From: Halovenus salina
GTDB lineage: Archaea > Halobacteriota > Halobacteria > Halobacteriales > Haloarculaceae
Reading direction: 5' to 3'
DNA: 64,000 nt
Assembly: GCF_026410925.1 (NCBI RefSeq)
Contig: NZ_CP112972.1
Coordinates: 2,852,001-2,916,000 of the forward strand
Under the pieces are notes generated by a model. The model worked only from the letters and a program-made list of their open reading frames with translations, ran no database searches and was not told the DNA's origin. A program made the position numbers and the translations under genes. Below, in pieces: positions 36,169 to 44,894 of this stretch (its first letter is position 1; each line of letters begins with the position of its first letter).

Positions 36169-36303
36169 CCCACGAATTCATCGACGCCGTTCGAGACCCC
36201 CAATCAGAACCTCTCTCGGCGGCCCAGCGATTTGTTGGCTGGACGGGACACGTGCGGCCTCTGTAGACCTCCTTTTCAATCACCGCCGATTTACAGGGCC
36301 TGG

Positions 36304-36309
36304 ATATAT
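36304..36309 (+). promoter_or_regulatory. TATA box for the 85-residue membrane protein
   Basis: atatat inside ggatatatatgg, about 27 bases before the ATG at 36334. It overlaps the first in-frame ATG (36310), which argues that translation starts at the second one on a leaderless mRNA. Confidence 0.5.
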
Positions 36310-36333
36310 ATGGAAGCACACGAACTCACACAT

Positions 36334-36591
36334 ATGCATCCACTGGAACCGCTCAAGACGTATCTTCACCCGTTGATACCGTTCGGCGCAATCATGCTGA
36401 TTGGCGGTGGCCTTCTCGTAGCCGGGTCCGCTGCTGGATACATCGGGAGTACAGCAGGAGTTAATTTCAACGGCGGGCTCTGGGGGTATTATGCGGTTCT
36501 CGGCTCTGTGCTTGCTGTGCTGGGCATCGGCCTCTGGCTCGTGGCCAGGCGAGATGTCGCGGTTCGGGCTCCAAGCTCCGAGAATGTGTAG
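36334..36591 (+). CDS. Small membrane protein, 85 residues
   Basis: From the ATG at 36334 (M-H-P-L-E-P-L-K-T); the TATA box overlaps the earlier ATG at 36310. Two hydrophobic segments, about residues 14-38 (rich in Gly) and 51-68, with a short extracellular loop, and a polar Arg/Asp tail. Resembles short haloarchaeal DUF proteins of unknown role. Not in an obvious operon. Confidence 0.6.
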   Translation: MHPLEPLKTYLHPLIPFGAIMLIGGGLLVAGSAAGYIGSTAGVNFNGGLWGYYAVLGSVLAVLGIGLWLVARRDVAVRAPSSENV

Positions 36592-36731
36592 CTGGGTTGA
36601 GTAAACGAGACTGTTTCTCTCCTTCCGCAGACGCTTCTTCAGATTCCCACACTGCTCTCCCACCGCGGCCACCTGATACTGGGATAATACCTACCGGGGG
36701 AATTATGCCGCTCTCACCCGAGACACAGGGT

Positions 36732-37442
36732 ATGACGTTCAGCATCTGTGTGCGCGAGCAGTACGAAGAGGACGGAACCAAACACCACCGCTTTGGCGTC
36801 GCGGTAACGACACGTCTGGCCGGCGTCGGAACTCTTTGTCCGTTCGCCAGCGAACACGGTGCGGTCGCGACACAGAGCCTGGTCAACGTTGACCTCGGGC
36901 GCATGGGTATCGAGTATCTCGGCGACGGACTCGCCGTCGAGGACGCCCTCGAAGCCCTCTTGAACGCCGACGACGGCGCACCACAACGTCAGCTCCACGG
37001 CGTCGACACAGACGGCGAGTTCGCCTTCTCCGGCGAGGAGTGCAAGGACTGGTACGGACACACAGTCGGCGAGAACTACACCGTGGCTGGGAATCTGCTG
37101 ACTGGTGAATCCGTCATCGATGCGACGGCCGCGGCATACGAGGAGAGCCGCGACGACGACCGTCCGCTCGCGTTTAGACTGGCCGACACGCTCGCCGCCG
37201 GCGACGCCGAGGGCGGTGACAAGCGCGAGGAACTCCACGTCCAGAGTGCCGCAGTCGTCGTCTGCGATACACAGGACCACCCGCTCGACCCCGCGTACAA
37301 CGACATCCGGGTCGACGCGAGCGAGACGCCAATCACGGACCTCCAGGAGACGCTTGCGCTGGCCAAAGAGGGCCACGAGATGTCGATGGAACGCTACGAG
37401 GAGGCGTATGACGAAGACGAGATGGACGAGACCGAGGAGTAG
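36732..37442 (+). CDS. DUF1028 family protein (Ntn-hydrolase-like)
   Basis: 236 residues from the ATG at 36732 (M-T-F-S-I-C-V-R-E), the usual DUF1028 N-terminus; a start at 36705 would add 9 residues. Family blocks visible: F-G-V-A-V-T-T-R near residue 20, A-V-A-T-Q-S-L near residue 41, and A-V-A-G-N-L-L-T-G near residue 122. These proteins have an Ntn-hydrolase fold and are suspected amidohydrolases, often near peptidase or aminotransferase genes. The tail is very acidic (E-A-Y-D-E-D-E). Followed 40 bases later by a zinc-finger microprotein. Confidence 0.82.
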   Translation: MTFSICVREQYEEDGTKHHRFGVAVTTRLAGVGTLCPFASEHGAVATQSLVNVDLGRMGIEYLGDGLAVEDALEALLNADDGAPQRQLHGVDTDGEFAFSGEECKDWYGHTVGENYTVAGNLLTGESVIDATAAAYEESRDDDRPLAFRLADTLAAGDAEGGDKREELHVQSAAVVVCDTQDHPLDPAYNDIRVDASETPITDLQETLALAKEGHEMSMERYEEAYDEDEMDETEE

Positions 37443-37482
37443 CGCAGAAACTCTTTTCTTGGATGCTGTTGTAGTGACAGAT

Positions 37483-37641
37483 ATGACGTTAGAGACCGGT
37501 GAGCAGTCGAAACAGTGTTTTGAGTGCCGGTTCGAGGCGTCGGCCGACGACGGGTCGTGGGAGACGACGACACATCCGTCGCTCGGAGCCATCACCCAGT
37601 GTCCGGAGTGTGGATCGACAGACATCCACAGCGTCGATTGA
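37483..37641 (+). CDS. Small C-x-x-C zinc-finger protein, 52 residues
   Basis: ATG at 37483. Two Cys pairs, C-F-E-C near residue 12 and C-P-E-C-G near residue 40, match the CPxCG-type zinc-ribbon microproteins common in haloarchaea, which influence biofilm, swarming or stress traits when deleted. The short frame is acidic with good codon use. It lies between DUF1028 (40 bases) and a Nudix gene (52 bases) on the same strand. Confidence 0.75.
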   Translation: MTLETGEQSKQCFECRFEASADDGSWETTTHPSLGAITQCPECGSTDIHSVD

Positions 37642-37693
37642 CAACCCACGTAACGACCGTAGCCCTTTCTACCGACCGCGCCGAACCAGTAGT

Positions 37694-38236
37694 ATGTCCA
37701 ACCTCGCGTGGGAGACCCTCGAATCGGGCGTGGCCTACACCTGCGGTGGTTTCGATGTCGTCAACGACACGGTGCGGTTGCCTGACGGCGAGACTAGTGA
37801 GTTCGACTACCTCTCGTCGTCAGAAAGTGTGGTCATCCTGCCGTTTACCCCAGACGGTGACGTGATCCTCATCGAGGAGTGGCGACATGCCGTCGGGCGG
37901 TGCAACCGCGCACTCCCGGCCGGGAATCTCGAACCCGGTGAGGCGCCGGAGACCGCTGTTCATCGCGAACTCCGGGAGGAGACCGGCTACGAAACAGACG
38001 ACATCGACCACCTGACGACTGTCGAGCCGGCCAACGGATTCTCTGACGCCGTCTTCCATTACTACGTCGCCAAGAACTGTGAGGCGACCGCGTCCCAGGA
38101 CCTCGACGAGAACGAATCCATCGAAGTGGGGAAAGCGTCGTTTTCGTCACTGCTCGACGACCTCGAAGCCGGTGACCTCCGAGACGGCCGATCGGCATAC
38201 GGAATCGCCCACTACGCGCTGTTCGAACAGAAGTAG
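37694..38236 (+). CDS. Nudix hydrolase, ADP-ribose pyrophosphatase type
   Basis: 180 residues from the ATG at 37694. The Nudix box is complete: G-N-L-E-P-G-E, then R-E-L-R-E-E-T-G-Y, residues about 80-102. The preceding beta strand I-L-I-E-E-W-R-H-A-V-G and the box leader P-A-G are those of NUDT5/NudF-like enzymes acting on ADP-sugars. Hydrolyses a nucleoside diphosphate linked to another moiety. Substrate by similarity only. Confidence 0.85.
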   Translation: MSNLAWETLESGVAYTCGGFDVVNDTVRLPDGETSEFDYLSSSESVVILPFTPDGDVILIEEWRHAVGRCNRALPAGNLEPGEAPETAVHRELREETGYETDDIDHLTTVEPANGFSDAVFHYYVAKNCEATASQDLDENESIEVGKASFSSLLDDLEAGDLRDGRSAYGIAHYALFEQK

Positions 38237-38326
38237 CTGTCGCCGTCAGCGATTACTGGAGGAGGATATTTGCCCTGTTCCGTGCCGTGTAGCGTTCTCT
38301 CTGCCGGAAACTGCCCACCATTCTTA

Positions 38327-38333
38327 TTTATAA
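38327..38333 (+). promoter_or_regulatory. TATA box of the small lipoprotein gene
   Basis: tttataa centred 22 bases before the ATG at 38352, predicting a leaderless mRNA. Confidence 0.55.
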
Positions 38334-38351
38334 CTGGGCTGTTCACTCTGT

Positions 38352-38834
38352 ATGTCCGAACGCGTAATCTCCCGCCCGTCCCGCCGGAGATTCCTCGCCG
38401 GGTCGGCGACGGCGGCGGTGACGGCAGTCACTGGCTGTTCGACGGTCCTCGACTGGATTGGCGACCAGGCCCTCGAAGCGGTGAACGTCCTCAATGGGAC
38501 CGATGGCCCTGTCAGCGGCCGTCTCGAAATCGTCGGTGCCGACGGGACAGTCGTCCTCGACGAACGGTTCGACCTCGTCTCGTCGGATTCGGCAGGCGAG
38601 GAAGAGAGAGGAAACATGGCCTTCTACGAGAACGTCTGGCCGACAGCCGACGACTACGAGGCGACCATCGAACTGGACGAGACCGAAATCGACGGCCACA
38701 CCAGCGCAACGGAGAGGGTGTCTATCACGACCCCCGACGAAGAGATGTTGCTTGTGGCACTCGAGGCAGACGATCTTACTAGTCCGATTGCGTTCCGTAC
38801 AGGAGAGAAGTTTTCTGAGCTTCTCGAGGAGTAA
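38352..38834 (+). CDS. Tat lipoprotein of unknown function, 160 residues
   Basis: S-R-R-R-F-L-A-G-S near residue 10 is a twin-arginine motif, followed by a hydrophobic stretch ending in V-T-G-C (Cys29), the lipobox. The mature part is small, acidic and beta-rich, with repeating strands such as S-G-R-L-E-I-V-G-A-D-G-T; it resembles an Ig/FixG-like or transthyretin-like fold but I cannot name a family. It probably sits outside the membrane, tethered by lipid. Confidence 0.75.
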   Translation: MSERVISRPSRRRFLAGSATAAVTAVTGCSTVLDWIGDQALEAVNVLNGTDGPVSGRLEIVGADGTVVLDERFDLVSSDSAGEEERGNMAFYENVWPTADDYEATIELDETEIDGHTSATERVSITTPDEEMLLVALEADDLTSPIAFRTGEKFSELLEE

Positions 38835-39089
38835 TTGCTTTTCTAAACGAACTGTTTCTGATAGCCAGGCAACAGTGCTGTTTTTGTTGGCTGGCACTCG
38901 GATAATGACGGCCTACCGCCGGTGAGATAGTCACTGATTATTGGGGCAGGAGAGGTTTCGTCAGAAGACGCTTTTCGGTAGTGCCATCAGAACAACCCAC
39001 GCTGCTGTTTTGTTTTATCGCTGTGTGTTGTGTCCCAGCTTTGACTTCCTCGAAACTGTTCGACGATATCTGGATGAGCTACCAGTATG

Positions 39090-39096
39090 CATATTA
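39090..39096 (+). promoter_or_regulatory. TATA box of the RHH regulator
   Basis: catatta centred 27 bases before the ATG at 39120; supports that start on a leaderless mRNA over the earlier in-frame ATG at 39087. Confidence 0.45.
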
Positions 39097-39119
39097 CGGA
39101 TGCCTGTTTATTGAGGGCC

Positions 39120-39662
39120 ATGGCTGGTGACCGAGTGACTGTCTCTCTAGATGAAAAGTCACGGGCGGCACTTGACGAACTTGTATCGGAGACTGGTAAG
39201 GGGCAAAGCGAAGCCGTTCGCCAAGCCGTTATTTTCTATGCAGCGAACTTTAAGGTCGCCAATTCGGAGACAAACGTGAGTCTTGAGCAGTACCACCAGA
39301 TGCTCAACGCTGGCGAACACGTCCTGCTTGACATTGACTTTCTCCACGGCCTCCTGGAGCACGCCGAGAAGGAGGATGGAGAGCCAAATCCTGCGTTTCA
39401 GGAGACAATCGACCGCGTTGCAGAGTTTCACGCCGAGGAGTATCGGTCACGGTTTGATACGCTCTCTGACATGCTCGATTGGCTCTCATTCTGTGGGTTT
39501 CTGAGTGCACGCAAGGCCGAAGGAGAAACCTATCACGTTGTCTTTCCGACAGAGAAAGTGAAATGGTTTATGACAGAGTTCATTGATCGGAGTACTGAGA
39601 AACTCGACTTCGATGTTGAGATTTCTGAAGGTGTCTCAAAGGCCATCATTTCTGAAGTCTGA
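39120..39662 (+). CDS. Ribbon-helix-helix transcriptional regulator with C-terminal effector-like domain
   Basis: 180 residues from the ATG at 39120. The first 45 residues match the ribbon-helix-helix pattern: V-T-V-S-L-D-E-K-S as the DNA-contacting strand, helix A-A-L-D-E-L, turn G-K-G-Q-S and helix E-A-V-R-Q-A-V. The remaining 130 residues are a helical acidic domain (Q-E-T-I-D-R-V-A-E-F-H and M-L-D-W-L-S-F-C-G-F), possibly for ligand or partner binding. Lower GC and different codon use than the flanks, a sign of possible transfer. The hyuAB operon starts 142 bases downstream, so it may control it. Confidence 0.75.
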   Translation: MAGDRVTVSLDEKSRAALDELVSETGKGQSEAVRQAVIFYAANFKVANSETNVSLEQYHQMLNAGEHVLLDIDFLHGLLEHAEKEDGEPNPAFQETIDRVAEFHAEEYRSRFDTLSDMLDWLSFCGFLSARKAEGETYHVVFPTEKVKWFMTEFIDRSTEKLDFDVEISEGVSKAIISEV

Positions 39663-39792
39663 GTTCACATGTCTGCATACTGAGTACGTTCTATTCTTAA
39701 CAACTGTTTTTTTAATCCAACTCGTGCTAACGAGCAGCAATGCACGGAAGCAAGCGCGTCACGCCATCTTATAACGATCAGTTGGTTGGTCG

Positions 39793-39797
39793 GGAGG
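39793..39797 (+). promoter_or_regulatory. Shine-Dalgarno of hyuA
   Basis: ggagg seven bases ahead of the GTG at 39805, fixing that start. A cttataac element at 39766-39773 could be its TATA box; an earlier T-run (39707-39714) ahead of aatcc may be the terminator of the regulator gene or a second promoter. Confidence 0.5.
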
Positions 39798-39804
39798 ATC
39801 GAAC

Positions 39805-41799
39805 GTGAACGCCGTTGTTGGCGTTGATGTCGGTGGGACGTTTACTGATATTGTACTCATTTCCCACGGGGAGATTACAAGCAAGAAGGTTGCCTCAACG
39901 GAAGACCAGAGCGAAGGGGTGATTCGAGGTATTCAGGCGGCCTGCGAGGAGGCTGGACTCAGCCCCAACGCGATTTCGGAGTTCTCCCATGCGATGACCG
40001 TCTCGACCAACGCACTTCTCGAAGGCAACGGGGCGAAGACTGCCCTCGTCACGACTGCGGGGTTCAGGGATGTGTTAGAGATTGGCCGCCAGACCCGTCC
40101 GGAGCTGTACGACCTGGAGGCAGAGAAACCGACACCGTTGGTCGAGCGGCGCAATCGATACGAACTGCCGGAACGAACAACGGTCGAGGGGGAGAGCACA
40201 CCACCCGACTCAGCCGCGCTCGACGACCTTGTTGCACAGCTCGCGTCTGAAGGGTTCGAGAGCGTCGCCGTCTCCTTCCTGCACTCTTATATCGACCCAA
40301 CGAACGAACAGCGTGTCGCCGACCGGCTCGCCGACGAACTCGACGTTCCAGTGTCTCCGTCCCACGACGTTCTGAACGAGTTCCGGGAGTACGAGCGAAC
40401 GTCAACAGCGACCGTCGACGCGTACGTCACGCCTGCCATCGACAGTTATCTTGGACGACTCACGGACCGAGCCGCCGAGCTGGGGCTCCCAGCACCACAG
40501 ATCATGCAGTCAAACGGCGGTATCGCTGGTGCCGACGAGATTCGAGACGACGCTGTCCAGACGGTCCTCTCAGGGCCTGCAGCCGGCGTCGTCGGTGCTC
40601 ATGGAGCGGCGACAGCTCTCGACGCCGCGGCTGATTTTGACGGCTTTGTCACCTTCGACATGGGAGGGACATCGAGCGACGTGAGCCTCATCCGCGGCGG
40701 AGACGTCGAACGAACGACCGACAATGAGGTTGGGGGGTACCCGATTAGAGTGCCGATGGTCGACGTGAACACTGTCGGTGCGGGTGGCGGTAGCATCGCC
40801 TGGGTCGACTCCGGCGGCGCGCTCCGCGTCGGCCCACAGTCATCGGGAGCTGAGCCGGGGCCGGCCTGTTACGGTCACGGGGGAACAAAGCCGACGGTCA
40901 CCGACGCGAATCTCGTCCTTGGCTACATCAACGAGGAAGCCACGCTGGGCGGAAATCTCGAGTTGGATGTTGAGGCGGCAGTGGGAGCACTCGAAGAGCT
41001 GGCGGAGGAAGCAGGCCTCGATTCGGCGCGTGAGGCCGCGCGGGGTGTGTTTCGGATTGCAAACACCAACATGACCCGAGCAATCCGCTCGATGACCGTC
41101 GAACGCGGCCACGACCCTCGCGAGTTTGGACTGGTCGCCTTTGGCGGTGCCGGACCGATGCACGCTGTCGCCCTCGCTACAGAGCTGAACATCGGGGCTG
41201 TCATCGTTCCTCCCGTCAGCGGCGTCTTATCTGCGTACGGACTCCTCGCCGCAGACGAGAGCTACGACGCAGTCCAGACACACAAAACGCCACTCGAAGA
41301 GGCGACTGCAGACGAGCTCGCCAGGGTCTCCGACGGGCTGGTCGCGGAGCTTCCCGTCAGTCCCGACCGCGAAGCAGTGTCTGTCGAACGGTCCGCAGAC
41401 CTTCGGTATCAAGGCCAAAGCTTCGAGCTGACCGTCGACGCTCGTTCCGACTGTGACACAGACGCCCTCAAAGCGGCATTCGAGGCCAAACACGAGCGGG
41501 TCTATGGCTATACAGCTGAAGAGCCAATCGAGGTCGTCAACCTCAGGGCGACCGCTGCGATTCCACGAACTGTCCCCAACACAGACGGCTCGACGGACTC
41601 GGTGGAGACTGTTGGGGAACAGACCGCTGTCTTCGACGGGGTGGAGTACACGACACCGATCTATCAGCGTCCGACGACTGCGGGAACGACAGTCAGCGGT
41701 CCAGCGATACTCGAACAGGACGAGAGCACAATCGTTGTCCCGCCCGCCTGGGAGGCAATCGGACAGGAGAACGGCTCACTCATACTAACAGAACAATGA
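39805..41799 (+). CDS. hyuA: Hydantoinase/oxoprolinase family protein, subunit A
   Basis: 664 residues from a GTG with a good ribosome site. ASKHA-type ATPase motifs: D-V-G-G-T-F-T-D near residue 8, S-F-L-H-S-Y near residue 155, F-D-M-G-G-T-S-S-D near residue 286 and G-A-G-G-G-S-I-A-W near residue 328. Such A subunits pair with a B subunit to open cyclic amides (N-methylhydantoin, 5-oxoproline) or carboxylate ketones, using ATP. The hyuB gene overlaps by 4 bases. The substrate cannot be read from sequence. Confidence 0.88.
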   Translation: MNAVVGVDVGGTFTDIVLISHGEITSKKVASTEDQSEGVIRGIQAACEEAGLSPNAISEFSHAMTVSTNALLEGNGAKTALVTTAGFRDVLEIGRQTRPELYDLEAEKPTPLVERRNRYELPERTTVEGESTPPDSAALDDLVAQLASEGFESVAVSFLHSYIDPTNEQRVADRLADELDVPVSPSHDVLNEFREYERTSTATVDAYVTPAIDSYLGRLTDRAAELGLPAPQIMQSNGGIAGADEIRDDAVQTVLSGPAAGVVGAHGAATALDAAADFDGFVTFDMGGTSSDVSLIRGGDVERTTDNEVGGYPIRVPMVDVNTVGAGGGSIAWVDSGGALRVGPQSSGAEPGPACYGHGGTKPTVTDANLVLGYINEEATLGGNLELDVEAAVGALEELAEEAGLDSAREAARGVFRIANTNMTRAIRSMTVERGHDPREFGLVAFGGAGPMHAVALATELNIGAVIVPPVSGVLSAYGLLAADESYDAVQTHKTPLEEATADELARVSDGLVAELPVSPDREAVSVERSADLRYQGQSFELTVDARSDCDTDALKAAFEAKHERVYGYTAEEPIEVVNLRATAAIPRTVPNTDGSTDSVETVGEQTAVFDGVEYTTPIYQRPTTAGTTVSGPAILEQDESTIVVPPAWEAIGQENGSLILTEQ

Positions 41800-43415
41800 C
41801 ACAAAACAGTCTCGACGCGGTCTCGCTTGAAGTGTTTCGGCACAAACTCGAAAGTATCGCCGAGGAGATGGGCCAGGTACTCATCCAGAGCGCCTACTCC
41901 CCGAATATCAAGGAACGACAGGACTGCTCGGCAGCACTGTTCGACGCGGACGGGCGGATGGTCGCCCAGGCCAAGCATATTCCGGTCCACCTCGGCGCCA
42001 TGCCCGACGCCGTCGCCGCGGTCAGACGACAGGAGCCAGAGCCCGGAGATGCGTACATCCTCAACGACCCTTTCGAGGGAGGGACTCACCTCCCCGACGT
42101 GACCATCGTCTCGACACTCTCGACGGAGGACGAAATCGTCGGATACGCAGTGACGAGAGCACATCACGCTGATATCGGCGGGATGACTCCCGGCAGTATG
42201 CCGGCCGGTTCGACCGAAATCTACCAAGAGGGTATCCGCGTGCCGAGTGTTCCGCTACGAAACGGCGGCGACCTGAACGAGGACCTCCTCTCGGTTATCC
42301 TGGCGAACGTGCGCAATCCAACCGAGCGACGGGCAGACCTCAGAGCGCAGCTGGCCGCCCACGACCGGGCCGAAAAGCGCCTCGGGGAACTCATCGGGAG
42401 CCACAGCCGTCGCCGCATCGAGCAGGCCTTCGACGCGATTATCGACTACTCTCACGAGCGCATGACCGCGGAACTCGACGCCTTCCAGGACGGCACATAC
42501 CAGGCGTGTGACGTCCTCGAAGGAGACGGCGTGACCGAGGCGGAGATACCGCTCAACGTGGCCATCTCTCTCGATGGGTCGACTGTGTCTGTCGACTTCG
42601 ATGGCTCCGCCGAGCAGTGCGAGGGCAACATGAACGCGCCGCTGTCGGTAGCCAAAAGCGCTGTCTACTTCGTCGTCCGAAGCATCACCGACCCCGAGAT
42701 ACCACCTAACCACGGAAGTTACACGAATATCGAGGTGAACGCCCCGAGTGGCACCGTCGTCAATCCGGAGCCGCCGGCGGCGGTCGTCGGCGGGAACGTC
42801 GAGACGAGCCAGCGCATCACCGATATTGTCTTCGCTGCCTTCGCTGAGGCAGCCCCCGACCGCGTCCCCGCACACTCTCAGGGGACGATGAACAATCTCA
42901 TCATCGGCAGCCGTGGGCGTGATGGGTTCACCTACTACGAGACTATCGGCGGCGGGTTCGGTGCTCGCCCCTCCAAGGACGGAATGGACGGCGTACAGGT
43001 CGGGATGACGAACACACTCAACACGCCAATCGAAGCGCTCGAATCCGAGTACCCCTTTACTGTCGAGGAGTACTCGCTTCGGCCCGACAGCGGTGGCAAC
43101 GGCGAGTACAGAGGTGGGCTGGGCCTGACGCGTTCACTCACCATCGAGACGGATGCTGTCGTCTCGCTGTTGACCGAACGGCGGGACCACCGGCCAGCTG
43201 GGGCCGAAGGCGGCGAGCCCGGGAAGGCCGGCGAGAATCGTATCGACGGGAAGCGGGTCGGAAGCAAGACCACCCGCGATGTCGAGGCGGGAACAACGGT
43301 GACAGTCCATACGCCCGGCGGCGGCGGATACGGCCCGCCGGCGAAACGAGCGAACGACCGCTGTGAGCGAGACCGGCAAAACGAGAAAGTCTCCGAGCAA
43401 GTGGACAGGAAATGA
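41796..43415 (+). CDS. hyuB: Hydantoinase/oxoprolinase family protein, subunit B
   Basis: 539 residues. Family blocks: F-R-H-K-L-E-S-I-A-E-E-M-G near residue 13, S-P-N-I-K-E-R-x-D-C-S-A near residue 37, D-P-F-E-G-G-T-H-L-P-D near residue 90, H-H-A-D-I-G-G near residue 123, and near the end the R-P-S-K-D-G-M-D-G-V block and a G-G-G-G-Y-G-P-P tail. It is the catalytic partner of HyuA; ATGA overlap couples their translation. The Arg/Lys-rich end after G-P-P (N-D-R-C-E-R-D) is longer than usual. Confidence 0.88.
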   Translation: MTQNSLDAVSLEVFRHKLESIAEEMGQVLIQSAYSPNIKERQDCSAALFDADGRMVAQAKHIPVHLGAMPDAVAAVRRQEPEPGDAYILNDPFEGGTHLPDVTIVSTLSTEDEIVGYAVTRAHHADIGGMTPGSMPAGSTEIYQEGIRVPSVPLRNGGDLNEDLLSVILANVRNPTERRADLRAQLAAHDRAEKRLGELIGSHSRRRIEQAFDAIIDYSHERMTAELDAFQDGTYQACDVLEGDGVTEAEIPLNVAISLDGSTVSVDFDGSAEQCEGNMNAPLSVAKSAVYFVVRSITDPEIPPNHGSYTNIEVNAPSGTVVNPEPPAAVVGGNVETSQRITDIVFAAFAEAAPDRVPAHSQGTMNNLIIGSRGRDGFTYYETIGGGFGARPSKDGMDGVQVGMTNTLNTPIEALESEYPFTVEEYSLRPDSGGNGEYRGGLGLTRSLTIETDAVVSLLTERRDHRPAGAEGGEPGKAGENRIDGKRVGSKTTRDVEAGTTVTVHTPGGGGYGPPAKRANDRCERDRQNEKVSEQVDRK

Positions 43416-43481
43416 GCGGCGACCCCCGTCCCGTGGACACGGACCCGGTAGGGTTATTGCTGTGCCAGCAAAGACGATGAT

Positions 43482-44894
43482 ATGAGCATTCACGTCGCAA
43501 TTATCGGCGCGTACGGGAGCGCAGGGGCAGCCGCTGCGGGCGAGCTCGTCGACGAATCTGGTGTCGAGCTGACGCTTATCGACGACGGCGACCCCGGCGG
43601 CGGTCTCTGCATTCTCCGGGGCTGTATGCCCTCGAAGGAGGTCCTCTCCGCGGGCGCACACCGGTACCAGGCACGCCACGACGACCGACTCGTCGGTGAC
43701 CTGCCCGATATTGACCTCGACCGCGTTGTCGAGCAAAAGGACGACCACACGCTCGGGTGGGCCGGCCACCGCCGCGATTCAATCCACGACTACGCCGAGC
43801 GCGAAGACGTGACCTTCATCCACGACACCGCCAGGTTCCTCGACGACCGGGTTATCGCGGCTGGCGGCGAGCGAATCGAGCCCGATTACGTCGTCATCGC
43901 GACCGGTTCGTCGGTCAACGTCCCCGATATTCCGGGTATCGACGACGTCGACTACATGACCAGCGCGGATGTCCTCGACGCCACGTCGTTCCCAGATTCT
44001 GGCATCGTGCTCGGCCTCGGCTATGTTGGCCTGGAGATGGTTCCTTACCTCGTCGAAGCCGCCGGGATGGATATCACCGCCGTCGAACACGATTCTCAGC
44101 CTATCGACGAGGCACCACCGGAGTTTGGGCAGGCACTGCTCGATGTCTACCGAGAAGATTTCGATATCGAGATTCCGACGAACGTCCACGAACAGCGCCT
44201 CGAACCGACCGACGACGGTGGTGTCCGTCTCTACCTGGAAGACGAAGACGGCGACGAACAGGTTGTCGAGGCCGACCAGCTGTTCTGTTTCACCGGTCGT
44301 CGTCCCTCGCTTGACGGCCTCGGCCTCGAAAACACACGGCTCAACACCGACGGCTGGTGGGTCGAAGAGACGATGCAGGCGACCGATGACGACCGAGTGT
44401 TTGTCGCTGGCGACGTCAACATGAAAGAGCCAATCCTTCACGTCGCCAAGGAACAGGCCTTCCAGGCCGCCGAGAACATTCTGGCACACGACGCCGGCCA
44501 GGAGCTCGAACCCTACGAGAATGTCCACCACCACGTTATCTTCTCGGGGCTCGGAGTCTACCCCTTCGCACGCGTTGGGCACACCGCCGACTCGGCCCGA
44601 GCGGCTGGACACAGGGTCGTCACGGCGACGCGACAGGCCACGGACGACGGCGTCTTCAAGAGCAAAGACGTTCCGGACGGGCTGTCGACGCTTGTCGTCG
44701 ACAAGAACGACGGAACGGTACTCGGCTACCAGGGGCTGCACTACCACGCCGACGTGATGGCGAAGACGCTGCAGGTCATCGTCGAACTCGGGCTCGACGT
44801 TCGTGAGGTGCCAGACCGTGCGTACCACCCTACGACGCCCGAGATGCTCGACGGGCTGTTCCGGGAAACGGCCGCGGCAGTCGAGGAGAATTAG
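43482..44894 (+). CDS. Pyridine-nucleotide disulfide oxidoreductase, dihydrolipoyl-dehydrogenase-like
   Basis: 470 residues. Redox disulfide C-I-L-R-G-C-M-P-S-K near residue 43, NAD-binding G-L-G-Y-V-G-L-E-M near residue 184, FAD motif V-F-V-A-G-D-V-N near residue 307 and the catalytic H-P-T-T-P-E near residue 448: a full lipoamide-dehydrogenase/mercuric-reductase family enzyme. The FAD-binding G-x-G-x-x-G at the N-terminus is altered (G-A-Y-G-S-A-G). No E1/E2 genes are near, so the substrate may be another disulfide, such as gamma-glutamylcysteine, or a metal ion. It follows hyuB by 66 bases on the same strand. Confidence 0.8.
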   Translation: MSIHVAIIGAYGSAGAAAAGELVDESGVELTLIDDGDPGGGLCILRGCMPSKEVLSAGAHRYQARHDDRLVGDLPDIDLDRVVEQKDDHTLGWAGHRRDSIHDYAEREDVTFIHDTARFLDDRVIAAGGERIEPDYVVIATGSSVNVPDIPGIDDVDYMTSADVLDATSFPDSGIVLGLGYVGLEMVPYLVEAAGMDITAVEHDSQPIDEAPPEFGQALLDVYREDFDIEIPTNVHEQRLEPTDDGGVRLYLEDEDGDEQVVEADQLFCFTGRRPSLDGLGLENTRLNTDGWWVEETMQATDDDRVFVAGDVNMKEPILHVAKEQAFQAAENILAHDAGQELEPYENVHHHVIFSGLGVYPFARVGHTADSARAAGHRVVTATRQATDDGVFKSKDVPDGLSTLVVDKNDGTVLGYQGLHYHADVMAKTLQVIVELGLDVREVPDRAYHPTTPEMLDGLFRETAAAVEEN

